Shown here: positions 26,860 to 36,600 of the stretch, in pieces
How the letters are laid out: each line of letters starts with the position of its first letter
How positions within the stretch are numbered: position 1 is the first letter of the stretch
Assembly: GCF_007993865.1 (NCBI RefSeq)
Contig: NZ_VIUH01000003.1
Location: forward strand, 62,001 to 126,000
DNA length: 64,000 nucleotides
Source: Pseudomonas sp. SJZ079
Lineage (GTDB): Bacteria; Pseudomonadota; Gammaproteobacteria; Pseudomonadales; Pseudomonadaceae
Direction of reading: 5' to 3'
The notes under the pieces: generated by a model
Seen by the model: the letters and a program-made list of their open reading frames with translations, nothing else
Told to the model about the DNA's origin: nothing
The model's database searches: none
Translations under genes and position numbers: made by a program

Positions 26860-28866
26860 ATGCCCCGCCCCACCGACACCAGCACCAGTCTCTCCCTCAG
26901 CGCTTCGGCTCTGACTGATCTGTACCCGGAAAATTTATCCGGCGAGGAGGCGTTGAACAGTCTCGGTAGTCTGACGCTGAGCGGCAACAGCAGCACGGCC
27001 TTGACCTTGGACAGTGCGGTGGCCACGCACCTGACCGCGACTCTGCATAACGACGACAAGCAGCGTCCGCTTGATGCCCTCTGCGCGGAGATTCGTCAGC
27101 TACCCGGCGATGCTACGGCAGAGCGCTATAGCCTGCTACTGCGCCCCTGGCTGTGGTGGCTGACCCTGGCCAGCAACAACCGGGTGTTCCAGAACCTCGC
27201 GACCAGCGACATCGTTACCAGCATCTTCGACGAGCATGGTTTCAGCGACTATGAACTGAAACTGACCGCTAGCTACACGCCGCGTGAGTATTGCGTGCAA
27301 TACGGCGAGAGCGATTTTGCCTTCGTTTCGCGGCTGCTGGAGGAGGAGGGCATTTTCTGGTTCTTCACCCATGCCGAGGGGGCCCACACCCTCGTATTAG
27401 GGGACAGTAACGACGCCTTCCCGCCCTGTCCGAACGCAACTACCATCGCCTACCTTGGACAGCAGTTGGGCGAGCGCGAGCTACATGGTATTCGTTCCGG
27501 GCAGATCTGCCGGCAGGCGGTTTCCGGGGTCTATCGCGCCACCGACTACGAATTCACCACGCCGACCACCGCGCTCTACGGCCAGGCCGAGGCGGCCGCC
27601 GGGCCGCTGTCGGTCTACGAACATCCCGGTGGCTATACCGCCAAGGCCCGTGGCGATGCCTTGGGCAAGCAGCGGGTGGATGCGTTGCGTAGCGAGGAAA
27701 GCCGCTTTATTGGCGAAAGCGACTGCCGCTGGCTAGTGCCGGGCCATAGTTTCACCCTCAGTGGGCACGACGACGATGCAGCGAATATCGAGTGGGTAGT
27801 AACCCGGGTCAGCCACGAAGTCTGCCACGTGCATTACCGCAACCGTTTCGAGGCAATCCCTAAAAGCACCACCTACCGACCGCCGCGCACTACTCCGAAG
27901 CCGCGTATGCATACCCAGACCGCGATAGTAGTGGGCAAGGCTGGCGAGGAGATCTGGACCGATGAATATGGCCGGATCAAGCTGCAGTTCCCCTGGGACC
28001 GCGATGGCAAGAACGATGAGAGCAGTTCCTGTTGGGTGCGGGTGGTGCTGCCCTGGAGCGGCAAAGGCTTCGGCATGCAGTTCATCCCGCGCATTGGTCA
28101 GGAAGTGATAGTGACCTTCATCGACGGCGATCCGGATCGTCCATTGGTCACCGGCTGCGTGTACAACGGCGACAACAATCTGCCCTACGAACTGCCGGCC
28201 AATCAGACCCAGTCGGGAATCAAGACCAATTCCAGCAAGGGAGGCGGCGGTTTCAACGAGTTGCGTTTCGAGGACAAGAAGGACAGCGAGGAGGTCTTCC
28301 TGCAGGCGCAGAAAGATATGACAGTCAATGTGCTCAACGACGTCACCAGCACCATTGGCCATGACGAAACCCTGACGGTGCAGAACGCCCGCACTCGTAC
28401 GGTAAAGGAGGGTGACGAAACCATCACCCTGGAAAAGGGCAAGCGCAGCGTCACCATCCAGACGGGAAGCGACACCCTCGACGTGAAAGATACGCGCACC
28501 CTGAAGGTCGGTGGCGACCAGACCCACAGCACCGGTGGCAACTTCAGCCATAAGGTCACCGGCAATTACGAACTGACTGTGGACGGCAACCTGACCATCA
28601 AGGTCAACGGCACCTTGACCCTGCAAAGCGGCGGCGATTTTACGGCCAAGAGCGACGCCAACCTGACGGCTCAAGCCGGTACTGCCCTGACCAACAAGGC
28701 TGGCACCGCCCTGACCAATCAGGCCGGCACTACTCTGGACAACAAGGCCGGCACCACCCTGACCAACAACGGTGGCATCAGCCTGATCAACAAGGCCAGT
28801 GCCGATCAGACGGTGGACGGTGGCGGCATGCTGACCATCAAAGGCGGCCTGGTGCAGGTGAACTGA
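26860..28866 (+). CDS. vgrG: T6SS spike protein VgrG (TssI)
   Basis: This 668-residue VgrG has the gp27-like region (SYTPREYCVQYGESDFAFVS, LLEEEGIFWFF), the gp5/OB part (DEYGRIKLQFPWDRDGKNDE, CWVRVVLPWSGKGFGMQFIP, GQEVIVTFIDGDPDRPLVTG) and a C-terminal DUF2345-like beta-helix spike. It ends in short repeats around AGTALTNK with no extra toxin domain. The trimer forms the tip of the Hcp tube. The ATG at 26860 (after an in-frame TTG) is chosen. A MORN-repeat gene and a PAAR-like gene follow and probably supply spike accessories. Confidence 0.95.
   Translation: MPRPTDTSTSLSLSASALTDLYPENLSGEEALNSLGSLTLSGNSSTALTLDSAVATHLTATLHNDDKQRPLDALCAEIRQLPGDATAERYSLLLRPWLWWLTLASNNRVFQNLATSDIVTSIFDEHGFSDYELKLTASYTPREYCVQYGESDFAFVSRLLEEEGIFWFFTHAEGAHTLVLGDSNDAFPPCPNATTIAYLGQQLGERELHGIRSGQICRQAVSGVYRATDYEFTTPTTALYGQAEAAAGPLSVYEHPGGYTAKARGDALGKQRVDALRSEESRFIGESDCRWLVPGHSFTLSGHDDDAANIEWVVTRVSHEVCHVHYRNRFEAIPKSTTYRPPRTTPKPRMHTQTAIVVGKAGEEIWTDEYGRIKLQFPWDRDGKNDESSSCWVRVVLPWSGKGFGMQFIPRIGQEVIVTFIDGDPDRPLVTGCVYNGDNNLPYELPANQTQSGIKTNSSKGGGGFNELRFEDKKDSEEVFLQAQKDMTVNVLNDVTSTIGHDETLTVQNARTRTVKEGDETITLEKGKRSVTIQTGSDTLDVKDTRTLKVGGDQTHSTGGNFSHKVTGNYELTVDGNLTIKVNGTLTLQSGGDFTAKSDANLTAQAGTALTNKAGTALTNQAGTTLDNKAGTTLTNNGGISLINKASADQTVDGGGMLTIKGGLVQVN
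28678..28797 (+). repeat. Five 24-bp repeats coding the VgrG spike tip
   Basis: Five consecutive 24-bp units encode G-T-A-L-T-N-K-A-like octapeptides (variants GTALTNQA, GTTLDNKA, GTTLTNNG, GISLINKA). They extend the C-terminal triangular beta-helix of VgrG, and repeat-number change would alter spike length in 8-residue steps. Confidence 0.8.
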
Positions 28867-28904
28867 ATGGCGACTCAACCCATGGCGGAACGGCAGGCAC
28901 GGCG

Positions 28905-29453
28905 GTGACAGGGAAAACCGGCAAAATCAATCTGCGCCGTGGCGACCAGCAGTTGCGCGGCAACCTGCAGGACGGTGCGCTGGACGGCCCCCTGCGTATC
29001 GACGAGAACGGTCGGCCGCAGGCCAGCCTGAGCTATCGCCAGGGCGTGCTGCACGGACCTTTCGTGCTGCTGCATGCAAACGGTAAACCGGCGGCCCGGC
29101 TGGCCTTTGAAAATGGCAAGCTGCATGGACTAGCGACCTACTATGCACCGGATGGCGGCCTGCAACGTGAAGCCCATTACCGTATGGGTCTGCTACACGG
29201 CGAGGTCAAAACCTTCTTCGCCGATGGCAGCCTGGCCGAGTTGCAGTACTACCACGCCGGTCAGCTGCATGGCTTGCAGCAGCGCTTTCATCCCGACGCC
29301 AAGCTGGCCTGGCGCCAGAGCTACCAGCAAGGGCAAGTAGCAGAGGCGCAGCAGCGCTTCCATAGCGATGGCCGGCCACTGGATGAGCAGGGCCAGCCAA
29401 TCTCACGCTTGGTCTGGTGGTGGCGTAGCCTAACCCAGGCCCCCGAGGCCTAA
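28905..29453 (+). CDS. MORN-repeat (YwqK-like) protein linked to vgrG
   Basis: This 182-residue protein is built of MORN-type repeats, roughly 22-24 residues each, of the form G-x-LHG-(x)-Y-x-DG (YRQGVLHGPFVLLHANGKP, FENGKLHGLATYYAPDG, YRMGLLHGEVKTFFADG). Proteins of this type are often annotated as YwqK family antitoxins and recur beside vgrG/PAAR genes, where an adaptor or immunity role has been suggested. It starts with a GTG 38 bp after the vgrG stop. The start is uncertain, as no good ribosome site is visible. Confidence 0.8.
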   Translation: MTGKTGKINLRRGDQQLRGNLQDGALDGPLRIDENGRPQASLSYRQGVLHGPFVLLHANGKPAARLAFENGKLHGLATYYAPDGGLQREAHYRMGLLHGEVKTFFADGSLAELQYYHAGQLHGLQQRFHPDAKLAWRQSYQQGQVAEAQQRFHSDGRPLDEQGQPISRLVWWWRSLTQAPEA

Positions 29454-29555
29454 GCTGCTACTTGTCTAGCGCTGCGAGGACTAGTGCTTATGACGCGCTA
29501 TAGATCGCGATGGCTATCGCCGTGCTTAGCGTACAACCGGTGCTGGCCGCCGTGA

Positions 29556-29948
29556 TCAGGGAATCAGCATCTGCACCTGGCCGGGGTAGGTAATGCTGAT
29601 CACCCCGGCGTAACTACACATCAGGGTGCAGTTGGCATCCAGCGCTGGCATCTTGCCGATCAGTACGGTGGGCGCGCCGGGTATCCAGGGGCTGGCGGTG
29701 GCGGGGATGCACGGCATGGGCGTCAGTACCCCCAGGGCTGCGGCGGTTGCTGCTGCCACCGTGGGGTTGGCTGGGCTCTGGCACATGCCAAAGGTAGTGA
29801 CGTTGACCAGCGGGATGTAATCCATGATGTTCGCCGCCGGCATGCCGGCGACCATGGTGCAGTTGGTCGGCAGTACGTTGAGCACCGCCGGGGCAACACC
29901 AAAACTGCATTGCAAGGTGGCGCCAGAGCAAACTTGCGGACAGCCCAT
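29556..29948 (-). CDS. PAAR-like spike tip protein (DUF4280)
   Basis: This 130-residue protein matches the DUF4280 PAAR-like family: MGCPQVCSGATLQCSFG at the start, then NVLPTNCTMVAGMPAANIMD, FGMCQSPANPTVAAATAAAL and PMPCIPATASPWIPGA. The many cysteines fit the family's metal-bound or disulfide-rich cone. Such proteins sharpen the VgrG spike and can carry effectors; this one has no C-terminal extension. It is convergent with the MORN gene. An AAGGAGAG site lies just before the ATG at 29948, so the longer in-frame start at 30104 is rejected. Confidence 0.88.
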   Translation of the reverse strand: MGCPQVCSGATLQCSFGVAPAVLNVLPTNCTMVAGMPAANIMDYIPLVNVTTFGMCQSPANPTVAAATAAALGVLTPMPCIPATASPWIPGAPTVLIGKMPALDANCTLMCSYAGVISITYPGQVQMLIP

Positions 29949-30145
29949 GCTTCTCTCCTTGGCAAACAACAAAGATCTGATGGAGAAGCCTAGTCCTGCT
30001 GGCGTAACGCCGCCGATAAAATCCAGCGTCGAGCATAATGCTCGGCGGCACTCTTTGCCCAACCGCTCCCGGATCGCGCCATCACAGCGTGGGCAACTGG
30101 CCATCTACCGCGGAAGGCCCCCCGTATTTACTGGATATCAGGCAC

Positions 30146-30170
30146 AAAAAAGACGTCCGTGGACGTCTTT
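30146..30170 (-). terminator. Leftward rho-independent terminator, probably of tmRNA
   Basis: Read on the - strand, a perfect 10-bp stem (AAAGACGTCC, loop AC, GGACGTCTTT) runs into a T-tract (plus-strand A-run 30146-30151). It lies 11 bp beyond the tmRNA-like 3' end at 30182-30199 and fits the native terminator of that RNA gene. Confidence 0.75.
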
Positions 30171-30181
30171 AGATGTTGAAT

Positions 30182-30199
30182 TGGTGGAGCCGGGGGGAT
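30182..30199 (-). repeat. tmRNA (ssrA) 3'-end remnant, candidate attachment site
   Basis: On the - strand these 18 nt read ATCCCCCCGGCTCCACCA. That is the T-arm 3' half, acceptor strand and CCA end expected of a pseudomonad tmRNA. Upstream of it the T-loop (GGTTCAA) and the rest of the RNA are absent, so it is only a 3' fragment, still followed by its terminator. This is the pattern left on the far side of an element integrated into the 3' end of ssrA. Confidence 0.6.
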
Positions 30200-31128
30200 C
30201 CGACCTAACTCGTCGAATCGAGCCGCTTCCATCGAGTGGTTCAAGCCGGCACTTGGCGCAGGCCTTGTGTTGTCTGGCTTTCTCAGTACTCAAACATAGG
30301 CGGATTTTTTCGAGCGTCAAGGGCGTAACAAAATAGACTGCTGTTTCAGGGTAACCGTGTTGCGGTGGAGTGGGAGCACACTAGCGTGGGTTCCAGTTCA
30401 AATCCCTGATTAGGAGTTGAACAGGCGTCCTTAAATTTCAGGGTTAGCTTTTGAGGTTGGACAACGATCACTACGACGTTACATGCTGTGACCGAATGCG
30501 CGCTAAATGTCGCCGGGAAAGCGAGGGTTGTAGCTCGTCGAGGTTACACAGCTGTGTTTATTGCTCAAGAAATTAGCAGAGGAAGTTGAAAATCCTGGTC
30601 AGTATTTGATCGGCAGAACAGCCTCTACTTGGCCAGTTTTTGGTCAGTGATAACACGTAAGGCGCTCACTGTTCGTGTGTTTATTTGAGGTTGGTCTCGG
30701 TTTTGTGGAAGGACGTGGCTATGTTGTTTTGTTGGGTGCATATTTTTCTGTTTAAGGGAACTGTCGAGTAGAGGGTGTACATCAAAAAATGTTGCTCCAT
30801 GAAGCGGGTGCGCTGTGAGAGCATGCGCTTCTATGTTCTAGGCAAAGGTCAGCAGTTTTGCGAGCCCCAAGATTCGATTCACTGAATTCCGCGCAGCCAG
30901 TGAGTAGGAGCAAAAGACAAAAAGTGGTGTTTGTTATTGTTTTCATTAGGTAGCTCATTTTTTTGTTATTGGTGGGCTAATAATTCACTATGAATTTATA
31001 CGTCGCCTTTCCTCAAGGGTCAACAGCGATCTCCGCCGCTCGTCGCATTTTCGACGGTGGAGGGGGTGGCCAACGAATCCTCTTATGAATTAGTCCTTCG
31101 AATTTATACGTGCCCAGTGTGAGTAAAG
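30200..31128. other. AT-richer junction without supported genes
   Basis: These 929 bp are visibly richer in A/T than the flanks and frequently interrupted by stops on both strands. I find no gene I can support. GAATTTATACGT occurs twice, at 30992-31003 and 31100-31111. The region looks like eroded mobile or island-border DNA. Confidence 0.6.
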
Positions 31129-31353
31129 TTAGATTATTTGCTCACGGATTAGCTTGTTGTTCGAACCGATACTACCCCTTAGGACGGCAACCAATGCCAA
31201 TGGACGGGGGCTTTTCGCTATGGTGAGCATCAGTGTACGTTTGGTTTTTGGTAACAGTTTTGCGCAGCGTTTAGCTGTAGTCTTGACTGCTTTCTGTGTG
31301 CCATGGATTCGCGCTGCAAGTATTAGCGCAAGGACGGTGTCTTGATGCTTCAT
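31129..31353 (-). CDS. Small basic protein translationally coupled to the TetR gene
   Basis: This 74-residue Lys/Arg-rich ORF of unknown family starts MKHQDTVLALILAARIHG. Its ATG (31351-31353) overlaps the stop of the upstream TetR gene as ATGA, the classic arrangement for coupled translation, and this is the main support for it being real. The segment KTTAKRCAKLLPKTKRT is strongly basic, so nucleic-acid binding is conceivable but unsupported. It might also be chance, because the opposite strand has a comparable open frame. Confidence 0.4.
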   Translation of the reverse strand: MKHQDTVLALILAARIHGTQKAVKTTAKRCAKLLPKTKRTLMLTIAKSPRPLALVAVLRGSIGSNNKLIREQII

Positions 31354-32000
31354 TGTGCAGCTAACCTTCGGCTTGTTGGTGTGCGAACTAATAAGGACGT
31401 AATGATTGTTTGAAGTGAAACTATAATGTCGTCTAGTACGGTGTTACCGTCTGTGCTGACCAAAAAGGCGGCTTCGTTGAGCATGGCAAGCAATAAGGTC
31501 TCCGACGCTTTAAACCGTATAGGGTTGAATGCGTTTTGTTGAATGCCCTGTTGGATGATGTTTGACAGGATGTCCGCCTGCATATTGCGAATGGCTAGCG
31601 TCTCCCCCTGCTGCTCGGGGCTTAGGTTTCTAAACTCTAACTGGGTGATGGAACGACGGTGTGCATGTTTAACGTTGAAATCGATATGAGTGCGGATATA
31701 GGCAAGCAGTTGCTCTGCTGGCTTCATGTTACTCCGCACGCTCGCCTCAATCGCATCAAGTAAATCGGTCTCATGTTCATCTATCAATTCAAACAATAAG
31801 TCTTGTTTGCTTGCGATGTGGTTGTAGAGCGATCCTGCCTGGATGCCCAATGCGCTTGCTAGCTTTCTGAGGCTGACGCTCTGATAGCCCTGTTCGGCGA
31901 ACAGCGTCAGCGCAATGTTCCGCACTTGTAAGTGCGGTTCAGCAAAACTAGGCGTAGCTTTTTTCATCGGCATATTGCTGGGCGTCATGAAGGTGTCCAT
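31350..32000 (-). CDS. TetR family regulator in the thiolase operon
   Basis: This 216-residue protein has a TetR helix-turn-helix at about residues 25-72 (NIALTLFAEQGYQSVSLRKL, then LGIQAGSLYNHIASKQDLLF). The ligand domain contains QLEFRNLSPEQQ. The sequence resembles regulators of acyl-CoA or fatty-acid-like catabolism. It lies 76 bp downstream of the thiolase gene on the same strand and probably shares its transcript. I use the ATG at 32000; a GTG one codon earlier and ATGs further in are alternatives. Confidence 0.85.
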   Translation of the reverse strand: MDTFMTPSNMPMKKATPSFAEPHLQVRNIALTLFAEQGYQSVSLRKLASALGIQAGSLYNHIASKQDLLFELIDEHETDLLDAIEASVRSNMKPAEQLLAYIRTHIDFNVKHAHRRSITQLEFRNLSPEQQGETLAIRNMQADILSNIIQQGIQQNAFNPIRFKASETLLLAMLNEAAFLVSTDGNTVLDDIIVSLQTIITSLLVRTPTSRRLAAQ

Positions 32001-32076
32001 CACGTAGTCTTAGGTGGGCAAGCCAGTTGAAGGTTGCGCTTAGGTCCTTTACAGCTGGCCGACCCTTTAAGGCTTA

Positions 32077-33255
<1,179 letters not shown>

Positions 33256-33275
33256 GATTTGCTCCAGATAAAAGG

Positions 33276-33310
33276 CGTGGCGCAATTCCGCTCACAGTGT
33301 GTGCGCCACG
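33276..33310 (-). promoter_or_regulatory. 9-bp inverted repeat in the thiolase leader
   Basis: CGTGGCGCA (33276-33284) and TGCGCCACG (33302-33310) are exact reverse complements 17 bp apart, 20 bp upstream of the thiolase start. It could be an operator or a leader hairpin; no T-tract follows. Confidence 0.5.
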
Positions 33311-33377
33311 TTCTGCTAGTCAGCAGATAAATCGCGCCAGTTGGGCTGGGGATGACCGTTGCGAGCTCGCTCTATCA

Positions 33378-33473
33378 TCATGAGATGAGTACTCGGCAGC
33401 CGGTCGCTGCTTGAAGCTCCTCGAGGCTGATGCCTGCGATCAGGTTCATGACGCCGCGCATGGTTAGTTCATC
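33378..33473 (-). pseudogene. Probable C-terminal scrap of a CoA-transferase beta subunit
   Basis: On the - strand a 31-codon open stretch ends in ISLEELQAATGCRVLIS. It resembles the C-terminus of CoA-transferase subunit B proteins, where a line like G-(I/V)-S-(L/V)-EE-(L/V)-Q-AATG precedes the end. The rest of the gene is missing (a stop lies at 33474-33476). It sits immediately upstream of a thiolase gene, the usual partner of such transferases. Recognition rests on a short motif. Confidence 0.4.
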
Positions 33474-33561
33474 TCACGGGCGAGCTCAGAATTGCTGTAG
33501 ATCCCAGGCATGCTTATTTGTGTACGACCTTTACGTTAACGTTCATGCGCATTCACCGCTT

Positions 33562-33591
33562 TTAACCACAGGTGCATCACCTGGCGGTTAA
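33562..33591. promoter_or_regulatory. Imperfect palindrome between two catabolic genes
   Basis: TTAACC-a-CAGGTG-cat-CACCTG-gc-GGTTAA forms two nested arms of 6 bp each (33562-33591). It lies downstream of the oxidoreductase gene and upstream of the thiolase operon and could be an operator for the TetR regulator. Confidence 0.45.
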
Positions 33592-33625
33592 GTACTCAGG
33601 CGTTTTGTTGCAACGCGCTGATCTG

Positions 33626-33651
33626 CGCGGGACCTTCGAGAAGGTCCCGCG
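33626..33651 (-). terminator. 11-bp hairpin after the oxidoreductase gene, no T-tract
   Basis: CGCGGGACCTT (33626-33636) pairs perfectly with AAGGTCCCGCG (33641-33651) around a CGAG loop, 6 bp past the stop of the 1,187-residue oxidoreductase gene. No T-run follows on the - strand, so it may stabilise the 3' end rather than terminate. Confidence 0.5.
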
Positions 33652-33656
33652 ACCAA

Positions 33657-36600
33657 TCAAAGCAGGGCTGCGTGGATGCGTACCGGTTTGTCGGCAAGGC
33701 CGGCATCGTGGAACTGATCGCCATTGCGCCATTGTTCGAGGAGCTGGCTCTTCTGCTGCTCGGCGTGTGCCAGGTAGCGCTCCTTGACCGGGCCATACCC
33801 GCGTACGGCATCTGGCAGGCTGGCCAGCTTCACTGCGGTCTCGAGCTTTTGCGGGCTGAGGTCCATTAGCAGTTGGTCGAGGATCTGTTCGTAGCTGTCT
33901 AACCACTCGCGTTCGACTTTGCGTTCGTGGGTATAGCCGAACGGGTCCAGCCAGGTGTTACGCAGGAATTTCATTTTGGCCAGCAGCTTGAACCCCTTGA
34001 GCATCCATGGGCCGAAGCTGCGCTTGGCCGGCTCGACGCCTGGGGCGGCTTTGTTCAGCAGAGGTGGCGCCAGGTGGAAGCTCAGGCTGTAGTCACCCTC
34101 GAAAGTCGCTTCGATTTTCTTGAGGAACTCGCCATTGGTGAACAGGCGCGCCACTTCGTACTCGTCCTTGATGGCCAGGACTTTGAAGTAGTAGCGTGCC
34201 ACCGCCTCGGTGAGCGGGCCCGGCTGGCCGGACAGGGCACATTCCGCTGCGCTGAATTGCTCGACACGATCCTGATAACGCTTGGCCAGGATTGCATCTT
34301 GGTACTCGGTGAGGAAGTCGCCACGTCGGGCAATGCTTTCCTCCAGGCTCTGCGCCAGTTGGCGGTCGCGGCTCTGGACTTTGTTGGCCTCAAGTTTGCG
34401 CTGTACTCGTGGCAGATCGACGGCTGCGCGGCGCCCCCAGGCGAAGGCCGAGCGGTTGAACTCGACCGCAGTGCCATTTAGCTCTATGGCTTGCAGCAGG
34501 GCGTCTTCGCCCACCGGCAGCCAGCCTTGCTGGTAGGCAAAACCGAGCATGAAGGTGTTGGTGGCGATAGAGTCGCCCATCAGTGCGGTGGCGATCTGGC
34601 TGGCGTCGATGAAGTTGGCCTGACCATCGCCGACCGTTTCGCGGATTTGCGCGGCCATGTCCTGGGTACGGAACTTGGGATCGGGGTTGGCTTGCAGATC
34701 GCCGCTTTCCGCCTGCTTGGCGAAGGTCCGCACGAATGCGCTGGTGATGCTTTCTTCGCTGTTGACCAGTGCATGGGTGACGCCCTGACGCAACTTGGCC
34801 AGGGTTTCACTATTGGCACTGACCACCAGGTCGCAGCCGAGCAACAGGCTGGTTTCGCCCTCGGCGATGCGCGGCGCGAACAATTGCTCCTGACGTGCGG
34901 CGATACGGATGTGCGACCACACCGCGCCGCCTTTTTGCGCCATGCCGGCCATGTCCAGGTTGAGTGCGCCCTTGCCTTCGATAAAGGCGGCCATGCCTAG
35001 CAGGGCACCGATGGTCACCACGCCGGTACCGCCGACACCGGTAACCAGGATGCTATAGGGCTCATCCAGGCTGAGCGGCGCGGGTTGCGGCAGGTCCCAG
35101 CGCTCTTCGCTGTTCTCGGCCAGAGCCTTGGGCTTGCGCAGCTTGCCGCCCTCGACGGTGACGAAGCTCGGGCAGAAACCGGACAGGCAGGTGAAGTCCT
35201 TGTTGCAGGAGGACTGGTCGATTTCGCGCTTGCGCCCAAACTCGGTTTCTACCGCGACCACCGACATGCAGTTGGATTTGCTGCTGCAATCGCCGCACCC
35301 CTCGCACACGGCCTCGTTGATCACCACGCGGCGTGCCGGGTCTGGGAACTTGCCACGCTTGCGCCGGCGACGCTTCTCGGCGGCGCAGGTCTGGTCGTAG
35401 ATCAGTGCCGAGACACCAGGGAACTCGCGCAGCTCTGTCTGACACTCTTCCATCCGCTCGCGGGCATATACCGGCACGCCTTCGGCAAGGTCCTTGATGC
35501 CGCGGTATTTGTCTGGATCCTCGCTGACTACGAGGATGCGCTGTACACCCTCGGCAGCCAGTTGGCGGCTGATCTGCGCCACACTCAAGGTGCCGTCTAC
35601 CGGTTGGCCACCGGTCATGGCGACTGCATCGTTATAGAGAATCTTGTAGGTGATCCGCGACTTGGCTGCTACCGCCGCCCGGATTGCCAGCAGGCCGGAA
35701 TGGAAGTAGGTGCCGTCACCGAGGTTGGCGAATACATGCTGAGTTTCGGTGAACGGAGCCTGGCCGATCCAGGCCACGCCTTCGCCGCCCATTTGGCTGA
35801 AGGTCTGGGTCTGCGGATAGATCCAGGCAGCCATGTAATGGCAGCCAATACCGGCAAGCGCGCGGCTGCCTTCGGGGACCTTGGTCGAGGTGTTATGCGG
35901 GCAGCCGGAGCAGTAGTGCGGTACCCGATCCATCAGGTTGTTGAAGTGCCCCTTGCATGCCAATTGGGCGTCGAGGACCGCCAGATTCGCCTGTAGTTTA
36001 GCGTTCTGTTGCTGGCGCAAAATTCGTCCGGCCAACGCGCGAGCGATCTGGGCCGGGGTCAGTTCACCGATTGCCGGCAGCAGCCAGCCGGTGTGCGGCA
36101 GGCTCCATTCGCCTTTGTCATCGAACTTGCCGACGATGTGCGGGCGTACGTCTTCGCGCCAATTGTAGAGTTCTTCCTTTAGCTGGTACTCGATCAGGTG
36201 ACGTTTCTCCTCGATCACCACGATCTCTTCCAGCCCTTCGGCAAACTGGCGCACACCTTCGGCTTCCAGCGGCCAGATCATGCCGACCTTGTACACGCGC
36301 AGACCGAGTTGCTGTGCCATCGCCTCATCAATACCGAGAATCTTCAGCGCCTGGCAGACGTCGAGGTACGACTTGCCGGAGGTAATGATGCCGATGCGCG
36401 CCTTGGGCGAGTCGAGCACGATGCGGTCGAGGCGGTTGGCCTTGGCATACGCCAGTGCGGCATACAGTTTGTGCTCAAGCAGGCGTTGTTCCTGCGCCAG
36501 GGGAGGATCAGGCCAGCGGATATTGAGACCGCCCTCGGGTAGCTCGAAGTCGGGGATGATCGGTTGCACGCGATGTGGGTCGAGGTCGACGATGGCCGCA

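Noticed and set aside
30138..30320. 60-codon - strand frame across the tmRNA-like end
   Set aside because: It runs through an RNA 3' end and terminator hairpin, so coding is unlikely.
30380..30430. ggttccagttcaaatccctg, tRNA T-loop-like
   Set aside because: No acceptor or anticodon arms can be built around it; the similarity is limited to the T-loop.
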